Source of the DNA: Planosporangium flavigriseum
GTDB taxonomy: Bacteria; Actinomycetota; Actinomycetes; Mycobacteriales; Micromonosporaceae
Direction of reading: 5' to 3'
NCBI RefSeq assembly: GCF_011947225.1
Contig: NZ_JAATVW010000014.1
Coordinates: 1 to 64,000, forward strand
DNA: 64,000 nt
The notes under the pieces were generated by a model. The model did not search any database and had not been told where the DNA came from. It worked only from the letters and a program-made list of their open reading frames with translations. This document shows positions 17,614 to 26,233 of the stretch, one piece after another (position 1 is the first letter of the stretch; every line of letters starts with the position of its first letter). A program made the translations under genes and the position numbers.

Positions 17614-18537
17614 CTAGCGGTCCCGCGCGGCGGCCGTCGTCTGCGCGTGGTCGAAGAACTCGTCCGCGCTGTGCTGTGCCACTGCGGTGATGCCGGCGGT
17701 CGCCAGCAGCAGACCGAGCAGGGCCGCCACGGTCACCGGCCGGCGCCGGGGGGCGGGGGCGAGCAGGGCCCGCACCCGCTGGGGTACCGCGCGTGCCGTG
17801 GCGCCCAGCGCCGGCGCCGGGGCGCAGGGGGCGTGGATGAGGAGCGCGCTGCGCGCGAGCGTACGCGCCACCAGCGTGCGGTCACCGACCTTGGCGGCGG
17901 CGTCCTCGTCGGCCCAGCGCTCGACGGCGTGGCCGACGGCCCGGGCGGTCGGGATCAGGATCGGGTTGGCGGCCGCCGCGAGGTCGGCGGCCAGCGCCCA
18001 CCACGAGTGGCTGTGTGCGAGGTGGGACGTCTCGTGCGCCAGGAGCGCCCGCCGCTCGGTCGGGTCGAGTTCGCGCAGCAGGCCGGTGCTGACGACGACG
18101 CGTCCGTCCGGCGGCGGCGTGCTGTAGGCGTCCGGCCGGTCGTCGTCGAGCACGATCAGCCCGGCGGCGTGGGGGAGCCCGTCGACCGCCCGGCGTGTGC
18201 CCCACAGCGCCGCCGCGCGGCGCGCCAGCACCGTGCCGGCGCGTGCGAGGGAGGCGGTGACCACGGCGATCGCGGCGACGGCCACGGCGACCGGCACCGG
18301 CGGCCCGGCGCTCAGCTTGGCGGGCGACCAGGGGCCGATCTCCGCGATCTCGGGCAGCCGCGCGAGCAAGGTGAACGCCAGCATCCCGCCGACCCACAGG
18401 CTGCTCGCCATCACCGCTACGGCCGCGAGCACCAGCAGTCGGGTCGCCGCCGCAGGTGGCAGCCGGCGGCCGAGGCCGGGGGCGGCCGCGGCGACGGCGA
18501 GCCACACGATGGCCCCGACGATCGACGCCGCGATCAC
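17614..18537 (-). CDS. M56 (BlaR1-like) membrane metallopeptidase
   Basis: A 307-residue membrane protein. The first ~110 residues hold three hydrophobic helices, and another lies near the C-terminus (VTVAALLGLLLATAGITAV). The zinc peptidase site is HETSH in RRALLAHETSHLAHSH, followed by ERWADEDAA, which supplies the third ligand. BlaR1/MecR1-type peptidases sense a cell-envelope signal and cleave a BlaI-type repressor. There is no penicillin-binding sensor domain, so the signal is unknown. The BlaI-family gene is divergent, 253 bases away, with a dyad operator between. Confidence 0.9.
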   Translation of the reverse strand: MIAASIVGAIVWLAVAAAAPGLGRRLPPAAATRLLVLAAVAVMASSLWVGGMLAFTLLARLPEIAEIGPWSPAKLSAGPPVPVAVAVAAIAVVTASLARAGTVLARRAAALWGTRRAVDGLPHAAGLIVLDDDRPDAYSTPPPDGRVVVSTGLLRELDPTERRALLAHETSHLAHSHSWWALAADLAAAANPILIPTARAVGHAVERWADEDAAAKVGDRTLVARTLARSALLIHAPCAPAPALGATARAVPQRVRALLAPAPRRRPVTVAALLGLLLATAGITAVAQHSADEFFDHAQTTAAARDR

Positions 18538-18697
18538 GCGGGGCCTCCCCGGCTGCCGTCAGGCTTCGATTCGATCCATGGGCGACTTCGATCCACTGGC
18601 TGCCCTTTCGTGAGCCGCCGCGGCCCACTGCGGCGAGCGTATCGGCTGGGCTCGGCCGTTGTGTCGGCCAACCGGGCTGGTGAGACCGTTCCCGAAT

Positions 18698-18718
18698 CTA
18701 CTATGCGTGGCGTAGTAG
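18698..18718 (+). promoter_or_regulatory. candidate BlaI operator between M56 and blaI genes
   Basis: A dyad CTACTA-N9-TAGTAG lies in the shared promoter region of the divergent M56 and BlaI-family genes. TAC/GTA-type dyads are the usual targets of BlaI/MecI repressors. Its position suggests autoregulation of both genes. Confidence 0.55.
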
Positions 18719-18790
18719 ATTGCTCGCGGAAGGCCGCCTTGACGCCGCTGGACGTAAGGTTGATCGGCACGACGCCCGGAGGCGACGACG

Positions 18791-19189
18791 ATGAGTGATC
18801 GGCAGCGGCGCCGGGGATCCGGCGAGCTTGAGCACGCGACCCTGGCGGCGCTGTGGGCCGCGGGCGCCCCGTCTACGCCGACCCAGCTCCAGGCCGCGCT
18901 CGGCGGCACCCTCGCGTACAACACCGTGCACACGATTCTGACCCGACTGCTCGACAAGGGTCTGGTGGTCCGCGTGCAGCAGGATCGGCGTACGGCCTAC
19001 ACCCCGGTGAAGGACGCCGCGGAACTCGCCGCCGAGCGGATGCGCGGCGCCCTGGATGCCGGAGGCGACCGCGAGCTGGTCCTGCGCCGGTTCGTCACCT
19101 CGCTGACCGCGGCGGACGAGCGCGCGCTGCGCGAGCTGCTGAACAATGTCGACGGCCAGCGGTCGGACCGGAGCGACGACGAGCGGTGA
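18791..19189 (+). CDS. BlaI/MecI-family transcriptional repressor
   Basis: A 132-residue winged-helix repressor. Residues 13-75 are the DNA-binding domain (LEHATLAALWAAGAPSTPTQ, then YNTVHTILTRLLDKGLVVR), and the helical C-terminus with FVTSLTAADERALRELL dimerises. The typical cleavage and linker region TAYTPVKDAAELAAERM is present. Known members repress their own operon until an M56 peptidase cleaves them. The M56 gene is adjacent and divergent. A second dyad just downstream suggests that it also controls the DedA gene. Confidence 0.93.
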   Translation: MSDRQRRRGSGELEHATLAALWAAGAPSTPTQLQAALGGTLAYNTVHTILTRLLDKGLVVRVQQDRRTAYTPVKDAAELAAERMRGALDAGGDRELVLRRFVTSLTAADERALRELLNNVDGQRSDRSDDER

Positions 19190-19194
19190 CTGTG

Positions 19195-19211
19195 CCCTAC
19201 ATGATGTAGGG
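19195..19211 (+). promoter_or_regulatory. second candidate BlaI operator, before dedA-like gene
   Basis: CCCTACATGATGTAGGG is a 7-bp inverted repeat around TGA and contains the TACA...TGTA core of known BlaI/MecI operators. It lies six bases after the BlaI-family stop codon and 54 bases before the DedA start, where a repressor would block that gene's promoter. Confidence 0.6.
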
Positions 19212-19264
19212 TTCCGGGCAGGGGGGCGATCCGCCTCCGGTCACGCCGTTGGGAGCCCACTCCG

Positions 19265-19993
19265 GTGCATGCCTTTGCCGCGCACGCCGCATCAGCCGTC
19301 AATCCGCTCGACGCCAAGTCGGTGATCCAGGCGTTCGGTCTCGTCGGTGTGCTGGTCATCCTGTTCGCCGAGACCGGCCTCATGATCGGGTTCTTCCTGC
19401 CCGGTGACTCGCTGCTGTTCATCGCCGGCATCGCGGCCTCGCCGGTCGCCGCCGACATCGTCGGGGTCCAGCTGTCGCTGCCGGTGCTGCTGGTCGGGGC
19501 GCCGATCTGCGCGATCGTCGGGGCTCAGCTGGGGCATGTCCTGGGCGCCCGCTACGGGCGGCGGCTGTTCACGCGGCCCGACTCGCGGCTGTTCAGGACC
19601 GAGTACGTGGACCGCGCCGAGTACTACTTCAACAAGTACGGGCCGGCGAAGGCCGTGATGCTGGCCCGCTTCGTCCCGGTCGTCCGGACCTTCCTCAATC
19701 CAGTGGCCGGCATGCTCCAGATGCCCGCCCGTCGGTTCCTGCTCTGGAACGTCATCGGCGGTCTGCTGTGGACAGACGCGATCGTGCTGGTCGGCTACCT
19801 TCCGGCGCGCAAGCTGCGCGACACCATCGGCGCTGCCAACATCGACAAGTACCTGCTGCCGGTCGTCGTGCTGATCGTGCTGCTGTCGCTGATCCCGATC
19901 CTCATCGAGATCGTCCGGTCCCGGCGCGACCGCACCCACGCGGCCACTCCCGATCGGGTCACCGATCGGACGGCGCCCGGGCCGCGCCGGTGA
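19265..19993 (+). CDS. DedA-family membrane protein
   Basis: A 242-residue inner membrane protein. The family motif ETGLMIGFFLPGDSLLFIAGI lies near residue 45. The GARYGRRLF loop follows, then the second signature RFVPVVRTFLNPVAGM before GGLLWTDAIVLVGY. DedA proteins act in lipid carrier recycling (undecaprenyl phosphate or phospholipid flipping), envelope integrity and resistance to cationic agents. The start is GTG 19265. A BlaI-type operator lies just upstream, so expression probably follows envelope-stress sensing by the M56/BlaI pair. The C-terminus is a basic cytoplasmic tail. Confidence 0.93.
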   Translation: MHAFAAHAASAVNPLDAKSVIQAFGLVGVLVILFAETGLMIGFFLPGDSLLFIAGIAASPVAADIVGVQLSLPVLLVGAPICAIVGAQLGHVLGARYGRRLFTRPDSRLFRTEYVDRAEYYFNKYGPAKAVMLARFVPVVRTFLNPVAGMLQMPARRFLLWNVIGGLLWTDAIVLVGYLPARKLRDTIGAANIDKYLLPVVVLIVLLSLIPILIEIVRSRRDRTHAATPDRVTDRTAPGPRR

Positions 19994-20097
19994 GTACCTG
20001 ACCGCTGCCGGACTTTTCTTGATCCACTCTTCGAGGCCGCCGGCAGATCGCCGCGTGTTCAGCTCCCAGCAAGGTGACGACCCTAGCGTCCTGCGCA

Positions 20098-20541
20098 TTA
20101 CTGGTCGATGGGAGCACTACCTGGCACAAACCGCTCTACACGGCGCTGGCGCGCGACGGCTTCGGCAGCCCCGACACCAAGCCGCTGTGGGAGCTGGCCC
20201 AGCGCTTCGGTGCCGATCTCGTACTCCACGGCCACGACCACAGCTACCAGCGGTTTGAGCCGCAGGACGCCAACGGCAGGGCCGACCCGAACGGCCTCCG
20301 GGAGTTCATCGTGGGAACCGGTGGCGTCGACCTCCGCCCCAACCTGGCCCAGGTGCCCAACCTCGCGGTCGCCAACGGGGACACGTTCGGCGTACTGAAG
20401 CTGACGCTGCGGCCCAGCGGCTACGACTGGCAGTTCGTGCCGGAGGTCGGCAACGGCAACGGCACCTTCACCGACGCCGGCTCGGCGACGTGCTCGAAGT
20501 CGCGGCACGGCCAGGACGAGCAGCGGCAACAGGAACGGTAG
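20098..20541 (+). pseudogene. C-terminal remnant of a secreted metallophosphatase
   Basis: The reading LVDGSTTWHKPLYTALARDG followed by ADLVLHGHDHSYQRFEPQD matches the last third of calcineurin-like phosphatases of the purple-acid-phosphatase/alkaline-phosphatase group. The GHDHSYQR metal-binding motif and the FIVGTGGVDLRP segment are both visible. The N-terminal metal-binding blocks (GDxH, GNHE) and signal peptide are absent, and the frame upstream to 20019 does not encode them. It ends with DAGSATCSKSRH. A true start cannot be placed, so I call it a truncated pseudogene. Confidence 0.7.
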
Positions 20542-20654
20542 GAACCGAACACCACGACCGCCGGCCCGGTCGGAGCGCGATCCGCTCCGGCCGGGCCGGC
20601 TTGCGTTGGTTGGTGGATACCCCCATGGGTACAGGTTCCGCAGGGGGCAGCCTC

Positions 20655-21620
20655 ATGATCACGCTTGCCCTGGCCGGCGACACCATGCTGGGAAGGGCGG
20701 TTGGGCGGCTTCTGGCAGCGGAGCCGTTCGAGGCGGTGATCGCCGCCGAGGTACGGGAGTTGACGGCGGGCGCGGACGCGTGCGTGGTCAACCTGGAGTG
20801 TTGCGTCTCCGACCGCGGCGCGCGGTGGCCCGCGCCGGGCAAGTTGTTCTTCTTTCGCGCGCCGCCCCGCGCCGCGGACGCCCTGGCATGGTTGGGGGTG
20901 GACTGCGCGACGCTGGCCAACAACCACGCCCTCGACTTCGGGCCGGCGGCCTTGGCCGACACGCTGGCGTACCTGGCCGACGCCGGAATCCGGACGGTGG
21001 GCGCGGGCGCGAACGTCGACCAGGCCCGCCGGTGGCGGGTGATCAGCGCGGGTGGGCTGCGGCTGGGTGTGCTGGGAGTGACCGATCACCCGGACGACTT
21101 CGCCGCCGGCCCGGACCGGCCGGGGGTGGCCTTCGCCGACCTGTGGACCGAGGTTCCCGACTGGCTGCCCCGGCAGATCGCGGCGATGCGTGGACGGGTG
21201 GACGTCGGCCTGGTCAGCCCGCACTGGGGGCCGAACATGACCACCCGGCCGCCGCCGCACGTGCGGGCCGCCGCCCGTGAGTTCGTCGCCGCCGGGGCAG
21301 ATCTCGTCGCCGGCCACTCCGCCCACGTCTTTCACGGTGTCGAGCGGCCGGTCCTGTACGACCTCGGTGACTTCATCGACGACTACGCCGTCGACCCGCG
21401 GCTGCGCAACGACCTCGGCCTGCTGTTTCTGGTCGGCATCGACGCCCATGGCATAGCCGAGTTGGAGGCGGTGCCGTTGGTACGGGAGTACTGCCGCACC
21501 AGGATCGCCGACCGGACGGAAGCGGCATGGGTGCGGCGGCGGTTCGCCACGGCCTGCGCCGAATGGGGAACCGAGGTCGTCGTCACCGGGTCGGGGCGCC
21601 TCGTCGTCCCTCTTCGTTGA
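20655..21620 (+). CDS. CapA/PgsA-family phosphoesterase
   Basis: A 321-residue protein of the CapA family (metallophosphatase fold; named for poly-gamma-glutamate capsule synthesis). The ATG at 20655 begins MITLALAGDTMLGRAVG, which contains the first metal motif; the longer open frame upstream is not conserved. Further family motifs are VVNLECCVSD, LANNHALDFG, LVSPHWGPNM and AGHSAHVFHGVE. No signal peptide is evident. No capsule genes (CapB, CapC) are nearby, so a role in poly-gamma-glutamate is unlikely; many actinobacterial members have unknown substrates. Confidence 0.88.
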   Translation: MITLALAGDTMLGRAVGRLLAAEPFEAVIAAEVRELTAGADACVVNLECCVSDRGARWPAPGKLFFFRAPPRAADALAWLGVDCATLANNHALDFGPAALADTLAYLADAGIRTVGAGANVDQARRWRVISAGGLRLGVLGVTDHPDDFAAGPDRPGVAFADLWTEVPDWLPRQIAAMRGRVDVGLVSPHWGPNMTTRPPPHVRAAAREFVAAGADLVAGHSAHVFHGVERPVLYDLGDFIDDYAVDPRLRNDLGLLFLVGIDAHGIAELEAVPLVREYCRTRIADRTEAAWVRRRFATACAEWGTEVVVTGSGRLVVPLR

Positions 21621-21835
21621 CGCGGGCTAGGGGCAACTGCCGTCCATTAAATCGGTGCCGGGTGGATAGCCCGCCGCCGTCGGGGTACCTCGTCAGCGCC
21701 GGCCTGGTACCGATGGCCTAGTTCATCTCATACCGCCGGCATAGTTCGCACCACGCGTGGTCGCACTAGGCGAGACCCCAGCAGTTCAAAGGTCAGTACT
21801 CAGTACTCCGACTCTGCGATCTCAAGGGGGTAGTG

Positions 21836-22288
21836 GTGCACAAGCGGATCAAGCATGGATCGCCGCAGAGGGCGAGAGGTACTCCTGGTCGACGCAGCGG
21901 CGCATTGCTGCGGGTGTCGGCAGCGGCGGCGCTGTCAGTGATGGTGGTGTCGCTCGCCGTCATGGTCCTGGGTGGTACCAGTGGGTTCGCGGCAGCCAGC
22001 CGTCCGCTGACAGAGGACCCGTCTGGGACGCCGACGATGACCGTGTCGCCAACGGTGACGGTGTCGCCGACGGTGTCGCCAACGGTGACGGTGTCGCCGA
22101 CGGTGTCGCCGACAGCGACGGCAACGGCAACGGCCACCGTGACGCCGACCGGTGCGGTCAGTGCCGGTGGTGGCGGCACCGCCGCCGGTTCCGGCGGTGG
22201 CAACGTTGCGATGTCCCTGGTCAGCGCGGGGCTCCTGGCTGCGTGTGGCCTCCTCGTAGCACGGCGACGCCGGCTTACGAATGAGTGA
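21836..22288 (+). CDS. exported Thr/Val/Pro-repeat protein with sorting-like tail
   Basis: A 150-residue exported protein. GTG 21836 follows aaggggg by five bases (GTG 21833 also possible). A basic N-terminus and hydrophobic helix (LSVMVVSLAVMVLGG) form a signal peptide ending near SGFAAA. The mature part is a short low-complexity stretch of TVSPTV repeats and a Gly-rich linker. A C-terminal hydrophobic helix and ARRRR tail then resemble a cell-wall sorting signal, but no LPXTG is present. It overlaps the class F sortase gene by eight bases, so it may be that enzyme's substrate or scaffold. Confidence 0.75.
   Translation: MHKRIKHGSPQRARGTPGRRSGALLRVSAAAALSVMVVSLAVMVLGGTSGFAAASRPLTEDPSGTPTMTVSPTVTVSPTVSPTVTVSPTVSPTATATATATVTPTGAVSAGGGGTAAGSGGGNVAMSLVSAGLLAACGLLVARRRRLTNE
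22043..22102 (+). repeat. two identical 30-base coding repeats
   Basis: The unit gtgtcgccaacggtgacg plus gtgtcgccgacg occurs twice without change at 22043-22072 and 22073-22102, with partial copies on each side. It encodes the VSPTVTVSPT low-complexity region. Exact repetition suggests recent slippage and a length-variable region. Confidence 0.85.
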
Positions 22289-22940
22289 TTATGTGCGGCG
22301 ACTGGTCTGCAGCGCGGTGTTCAGCCTGTTCATCGCTTTGACCGCGCTGCTGACCGTCGGCCCGTTGGCGGGGATGCTGATCGCGCCTGACTCATCCGCG
22401 CCGACCTGGGTTGCCCCGCCGACTGCGCCCGACGCAGCGGCGGGGCCACCCGCCGCTGCGTCGCCCTCGGGTCCGGTGCTGCCCCGGTCCGTACCGGTGC
22501 GGATGTCGATACCCGCGATCGACGCGGACTCCTCGCTGCGGCCACTCGGGCTCAACCCCGACCGGTCCGTTGAGGTACCGCCCGTCGAAGACCCGATGCA
22601 GGCCGGCTGGTACTCGCTCGGTCCGACCCCCGGGGAGCCGGGCGCCAGCGTGATAATCGGGCACGTCGACGGCTACCACGAGCCGGGCATCTTCTACTCC
22701 CTGTACAAACTGAAGCGCGGCGACCAGATTCGCATAGACCGCCGGGACGGCACCTCCGCCCGGTTCGTGGTCTACCGGACGCGACAGGTGGACAAGAACG
22801 ACTTCCCCACCGATCAGGTCTACGCCGCCACCCCCCGGCCGGAGCTCCGCCTCATCACGTGCGGCGGCAGCTTCGACCGGCGGTCCGGAAACTACAGCGA
22901 CAACATCATCGTCTTCGCTTCCCTCGTCGGATCGAGCTGA
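22281..22940 (+). CDS. class F sortase
   Basis: A 219-residue membrane-anchored transpeptidase. Residues 10-32 form an N-terminal signal-anchor (FSLFIALTALLTVGPLAGML), and a Pro/Ala-rich linker leads to the sortase beta-barrel from about residue 75. Catalytic residues are the His in SVIIGHVDG, the Cys in LRLITCGG and the Arg in FDRRSGNYSDN. Class F sortases are actinobacterial and attach surface proteins to peptidoglycan. The start overlaps the preceding surface-protein gene, arguing for a dedicated pair. The gene ends 12 bases from the convergent amidohydrolase gene. Confidence 0.92.
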   Translation: MSDYVRRLVCSAVFSLFIALTALLTVGPLAGMLIAPDSSAPTWVAPPTAPDAAAGPPAAASPSGPVLPRSVPVRMSIPAIDADSSLRPLGLNPDRSVEVPPVEDPMQAGWYSLGPTPGEPGASVIIGHVDGYHEPGIFYSLYKLKRGDQIRIDRRDGTSARFVVYRTRQVDKNDFPTDQVYAATPRPELRLITCGGSFDRRSGNYSDNIIVFASLVGSS

Positions 22941-22951
22941 GTCGCACGGTG

Positions 22952-25900
22952 TCACGCCCCGGCGCAGCAGGAGTGCCTGCTCTCCCGTACGTAGTGCGGG
23001 TCGTGCCACCAGTACCCGGCGTTGGCGGGGTGGTCCGGGACCGGCTCGAGGACGGTGGTGGTGACGGCCGCCGCGGTGCGCGTGGCCGTACCGAAGGGCG
23101 CGAGAAGTTCGTCCACAGTGTGCAGTTCACCGTTGGCCATCACCTGCCGTACGTTCGCCGCCTGGTTGATGTCCTCCAACGGGTTGCCGGCGAGGACAGC
23201 GAGATCGGCGTAACTGCCGGGTCGGATCTGCCCGACGGGTTCGGCGAGGAATTCGCCGGGCACCCGGGTGGCCGTGGTTAGGGCCTCGTAGGGAGTAAGG
23301 CCGTACTTCACCATCGCCCGCAGGTTCAGATGGACGCTGATCGCGTTGAACGCGATAGGCGAGTCCGTGCCGGTGATCACCCGGCCGCCACCGCGGATCA
23401 TCGCGGTGATCTGGGCGACCTGGCGGGCGAGGTTCTCGCGGGCCACGGTCTGGTCGGTGGTCTTCGCCGCCGTGGCGGCGGCCTGGAGCGACGCGTACTC
23501 CCACGACGGGTAGAGCGTCGTCACCCGCCGGTCGGTGACCAGCGACGTGTCCTCGCGGAGCAGCGTGTTCGCCCCGAACAGCGTCGGCGCCCGTACCGCC
23601 TGGGAGGCGTTGAAGATGTCGATGACATCGCGGTACCCGGTGCCGAGCGCGGTCACCGTTCGGGAGTAGCCGAAGCGGTTCGTCGCACCGATGTGCTCCA
23701 TGCCGTCGCCGCCGAACGCGAAAGCGGGGTAGTGGTAGTGCGACGTGATGGGAATGCCGCGCCGGTGCGCCCACTCCGTGACCGCGCGCTGCCATTCGGT
23801 GGGCAGCCGCACGTACGCCTTCATGAGGTCGTAGTCGAGCGCCCCGGCCCGTTGGAGTTCGAGTGCGAGTTGGTGCTCGTCGAAGGTCGGCCGCATGAAG
23901 TTGTAGAAGATGCGGGGGCCGTCGACCGCCTCGCCGGTGGCGAAGTAGCGCGGGGCCACGCGCGCGCCGGACTGGACCGCCTCGCGTGCCTCGACCATGT
24001 GGTAGGCGGGGCTTCCGGGGGACCGGGTCGTGGTGACGCCCAGCGACAGCCACAGCCGCCCCTGGCGGTCGCCGTAGCAGTAGCCCTGCATCTCCCGATG
24101 GTGGTGCATGTCGATGAGGCCGGGAATGACCACCGAGTCGCCGGCGTCGACGATTCGGCCGGCGCGACTCGGGCGGTGCGGCTCGACTGCGACGATGCGG
24201 TGGCCCTCGACCACGATGTCAACGTCGTCGCGCAGCTGGCGGCTGCTGCCGTCCCACATGCGCCCGGCGCGGATGACGGTCCGGCCTCGCGGCTGGGTGT
24301 TGGTCCAGGTCAACCGTACGGGGACGGTCTGCGTACGGGTGCCGTCGGCCGATACGAGGCGCAACCGGCCGTTGTTGAGGTAGAGCAGGCGCGTGGAGTC
24401 GCCGCTCCAGCTCACCGCGTCGGTGACCTCGTGGGTGAGCTGCCGTGGGGCGCCGGCGAACGTACCGTCGGGGTGGACGTCGACCACCCACAGGACGCTC
24501 GCGACGACGAAGGCCATCGTCGTGCCGTCGGGCGACCATACCGGGCCGTCGTCGCCCCGGGTCTGGATCGATCGGCCGGGCAGCGGGTCGATGTAGGTGC
24601 CCGCGCCGGTACGCCGGTCGACCAGCAGGATCTTGCTGAGCCCCTCCCGGTAGCGCGCCGAGTACGGCTTGATCGCCGCGAGCGCGATGACGTTGCCGTC
24701 GGCCGACCAGGTCGGGCGGCCCGGCTCGAACGTCGCGGTGAAGACCTTCCGGACGTCTCCCGAGGCGACCTCGACGGTGTACAGCGCCCCGGTCTGGTCC
24801 AGGAACGCCAGGTGCGAGCCGTCGTGCGACCAGGTGCCGGACACGGCCGCGGCGCCCGGTAGGTGGGTCAACTGGCGATCGGAGCCGGTGCGCAGGTCGC
24901 GGAGCCAGATGTCGAGCTTTCCGCCCCGGTCGGTCGAGTAGGACAGGTAGCGGCCGTCCGGCGACCAGGCGGGGTCACACTTCCACCAGTGATCGCGGGT
25001 CAGCGGGCGCGACGGCTGGCCGATCCGCATCGTGTAGATGTCGTTGAGCGCGCGGTACGCCACGTGCTTGCCGTCCGGCGACAGCACCGGGCTGCCGATA
25101 CCCTTGACCTGCTTCGGGATCGCGGAGTCGAAGTCGCGCTGCCGCCTGCGGTACGCCGGCCGGACGACCGTCACCGGCGCGACAAAGCCGATGTTGCGCG
25201 CCGCGCCGCCGTCCACGGCGCGGCGGCGGATCGCACCGTCAGCGGTGTAGACGAACTCGTGCGGCGACGGCCACGAGACCCGGAATCCGAACACCTCCTC
25301 GCCGATCACCAGCGGCGTGCCGGAGCGCCACAACTCGCTGCGGCCGTCCACGGTGAGGCTGTAGACGAGGTCGTGGGAGTCGGGGGTCCACGCAGGACTG
25401 TGGATCACCTGGCCGGCGGGCACGGTAACCGCCGTGCTCCGCGCACCGGTGGCGACCTCCACGACGTCGATGCGGGTGTTGGCGACCACGAACGCGATGC
25501 GACTGCCGTCCGGCGACCACGCCGGCTCGTACTCCTCGGCCGGAGTGTCGGTGACCGGGGTGACGGCGCCGCTGACCAGGTCGAGAGTGTGGATGCCATA
25601 GCTTCCTGACAGGTCCGACGAGAACACGATCCGCCTGCCGTCGGGGGAGAACCGGGGCTCCCGGTGGTCGTACGGGCCGTGCGTCAACTGGCGCAGCCCT
25701 GACCCGTCTGGACGGATCGTCCAGATGTTGAACACGCCGTCGCGGTAGGACTGGAACGTGATGGTGCTGCCGTCCGGAGACCACTCGGGCTGGGCGATGT
25801 CGAACAGGTCGCTGGTCAACCGGCGCGCCGGACCGCCGGACGCGGGGAGCACCCACAGCACACCCACGACGTCGATCGCGATCATCCGCCCTTCGGGCGA

Positions 25901-26065
25901 GACCTGAGCCGCCAGATCCGTACCCTCGCGCAGATCGACCGTCCGGCCGGCGCCAGGAGTCCGAGACGCCGCCTGCGCCGGATCCGCCGTGCCGACCCCG
26001 GTCCCCGCGATCGCCGCGGCGCCGGCCACACCCGCCAGCAGGTTCCGCCTTCTGATGCCCGTCAT
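22952..26065 (-). CDS. TAT-exported beta-propeller amidohydrolase
   Basis: A 1037-residue exported enzyme. ATG 26065 follows ggggaga and gives a twin-arginine signal (TGIRRRNLLAGVAGAAAIAG). Residues 40-600 contain TolB/PD40-type WD repeats (SPDGRRIVFSSD and similar). Residues 630-1010 are an amidohydrolase-superfamily barrel: metal ligands in VIPGLIDMHHHREM, a His in ITSHYHYPAF and the Asp in VITGTDSPIAFN, ending with PGSYADLAVLAGNPLED. This architecture is typical of secreted actinobacterial amidohydrolases of unknown substrate. The extreme end, RHSCCAGA, has an unusual adjacent cysteine pair. No linked operon partner is seen. Confidence 0.9.
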   Translation of the reverse strand: MTGIRRRNLLAGVAGAAAIAGTGVGTADPAQAASRTPGAGRTVDLREGTDLAAQVSPEGRMIAIDVVGVLWVLPASGGPARRLTSDLFDIAQPEWSPDGSTITFQSYRDGVFNIWTIRPDGSGLRQLTHGPYDHREPRFSPDGRRIVFSSDLSGSYGIHTLDLVSGAVTPVTDTPAEEYEPAWSPDGSRIAFVVANTRIDVVEVATGARSTAVTVPAGQVIHSPAWTPDSHDLVYSLTVDGRSELWRSGTPLVIGEEVFGFRVSWPSPHEFVYTADGAIRRRAVDGGAARNIGFVAPVTVVRPAYRRRQRDFDSAIPKQVKGIGSPVLSPDGKHVAYRALNDIYTMRIGQPSRPLTRDHWWKCDPAWSPDGRYLSYSTDRGGKLDIWLRDLRTGSDRQLTHLPGAAAVSGTWSHDGSHLAFLDQTGALYTVEVASGDVRKVFTATFEPGRPTWSADGNVIALAAIKPYSARYREGLSKILLVDRRTGAGTYIDPLPGRSIQTRGDDGPVWSPDGTTMAFVVASVLWVVDVHPDGTFAGAPRQLTHEVTDAVSWSGDSTRLLYLNNGRLRLVSADGTRTQTVPVRLTWTNTQPRGRTVIRAGRMWDGSSRQLRDDVDIVVEGHRIVAVEPHRPSRAGRIVDAGDSVVIPGLIDMHHHREMQGYCYGDRQGRLWLSLGVTTTRSPGSPAYHMVEAREAVQSGARVAPRYFATGEAVDGPRIFYNFMRPTFDEHQLALELQRAGALDYDLMKAYVRLPTEWQRAVTEWAHRRGIPITSHYHYPAFAFGGDGMEHIGATNRFGYSRTVTALGTGYRDVIDIFNASQAVRAPTLFGANTLLREDTSLVTDRRVTTLYPSWEYASLQAAATAAKTTDQTVARENLARQVAQITAMIRGGGRVITGTDSPIAFNAISVHLNLRAMVKYGLTPYEALTTATRVPGEFLAEPVGQIRPGSYADLAVLAGNPLEDINQAANVRQVMANGELHTVDELLAPFGTATRTAAAVTTTVLEPVPDHPANAGYWWHDPHYVRESRHSCCAGA

Positions 26066-26233
26066 GTGGTCTCCCCAGCTCACCCGTCGAGCATTATCGA
26101 TGCCACACCTTACGCACGGCGCGTAACTGCCCCGTAGCGGCGAGCGCTCAACGGGCATGGGTGATCGATGAGCGGCCGGTTTCGGTCGTCCAACGGATCG
26201 GTCACGCCGAGCGCTGGCGCGGCCCCGACCGGG

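Noticed and set aside
22043-22110. short direct repeats as a CRISPR array
   Set aside because: The repeats are adjacent without spacers and encode a VSPT stalk in frame.
23330-24862. 510-codon plus-strand open frame
   Set aside because: It is antisense to the amidohydrolase; composition is typical of a high-GC shadow frame.
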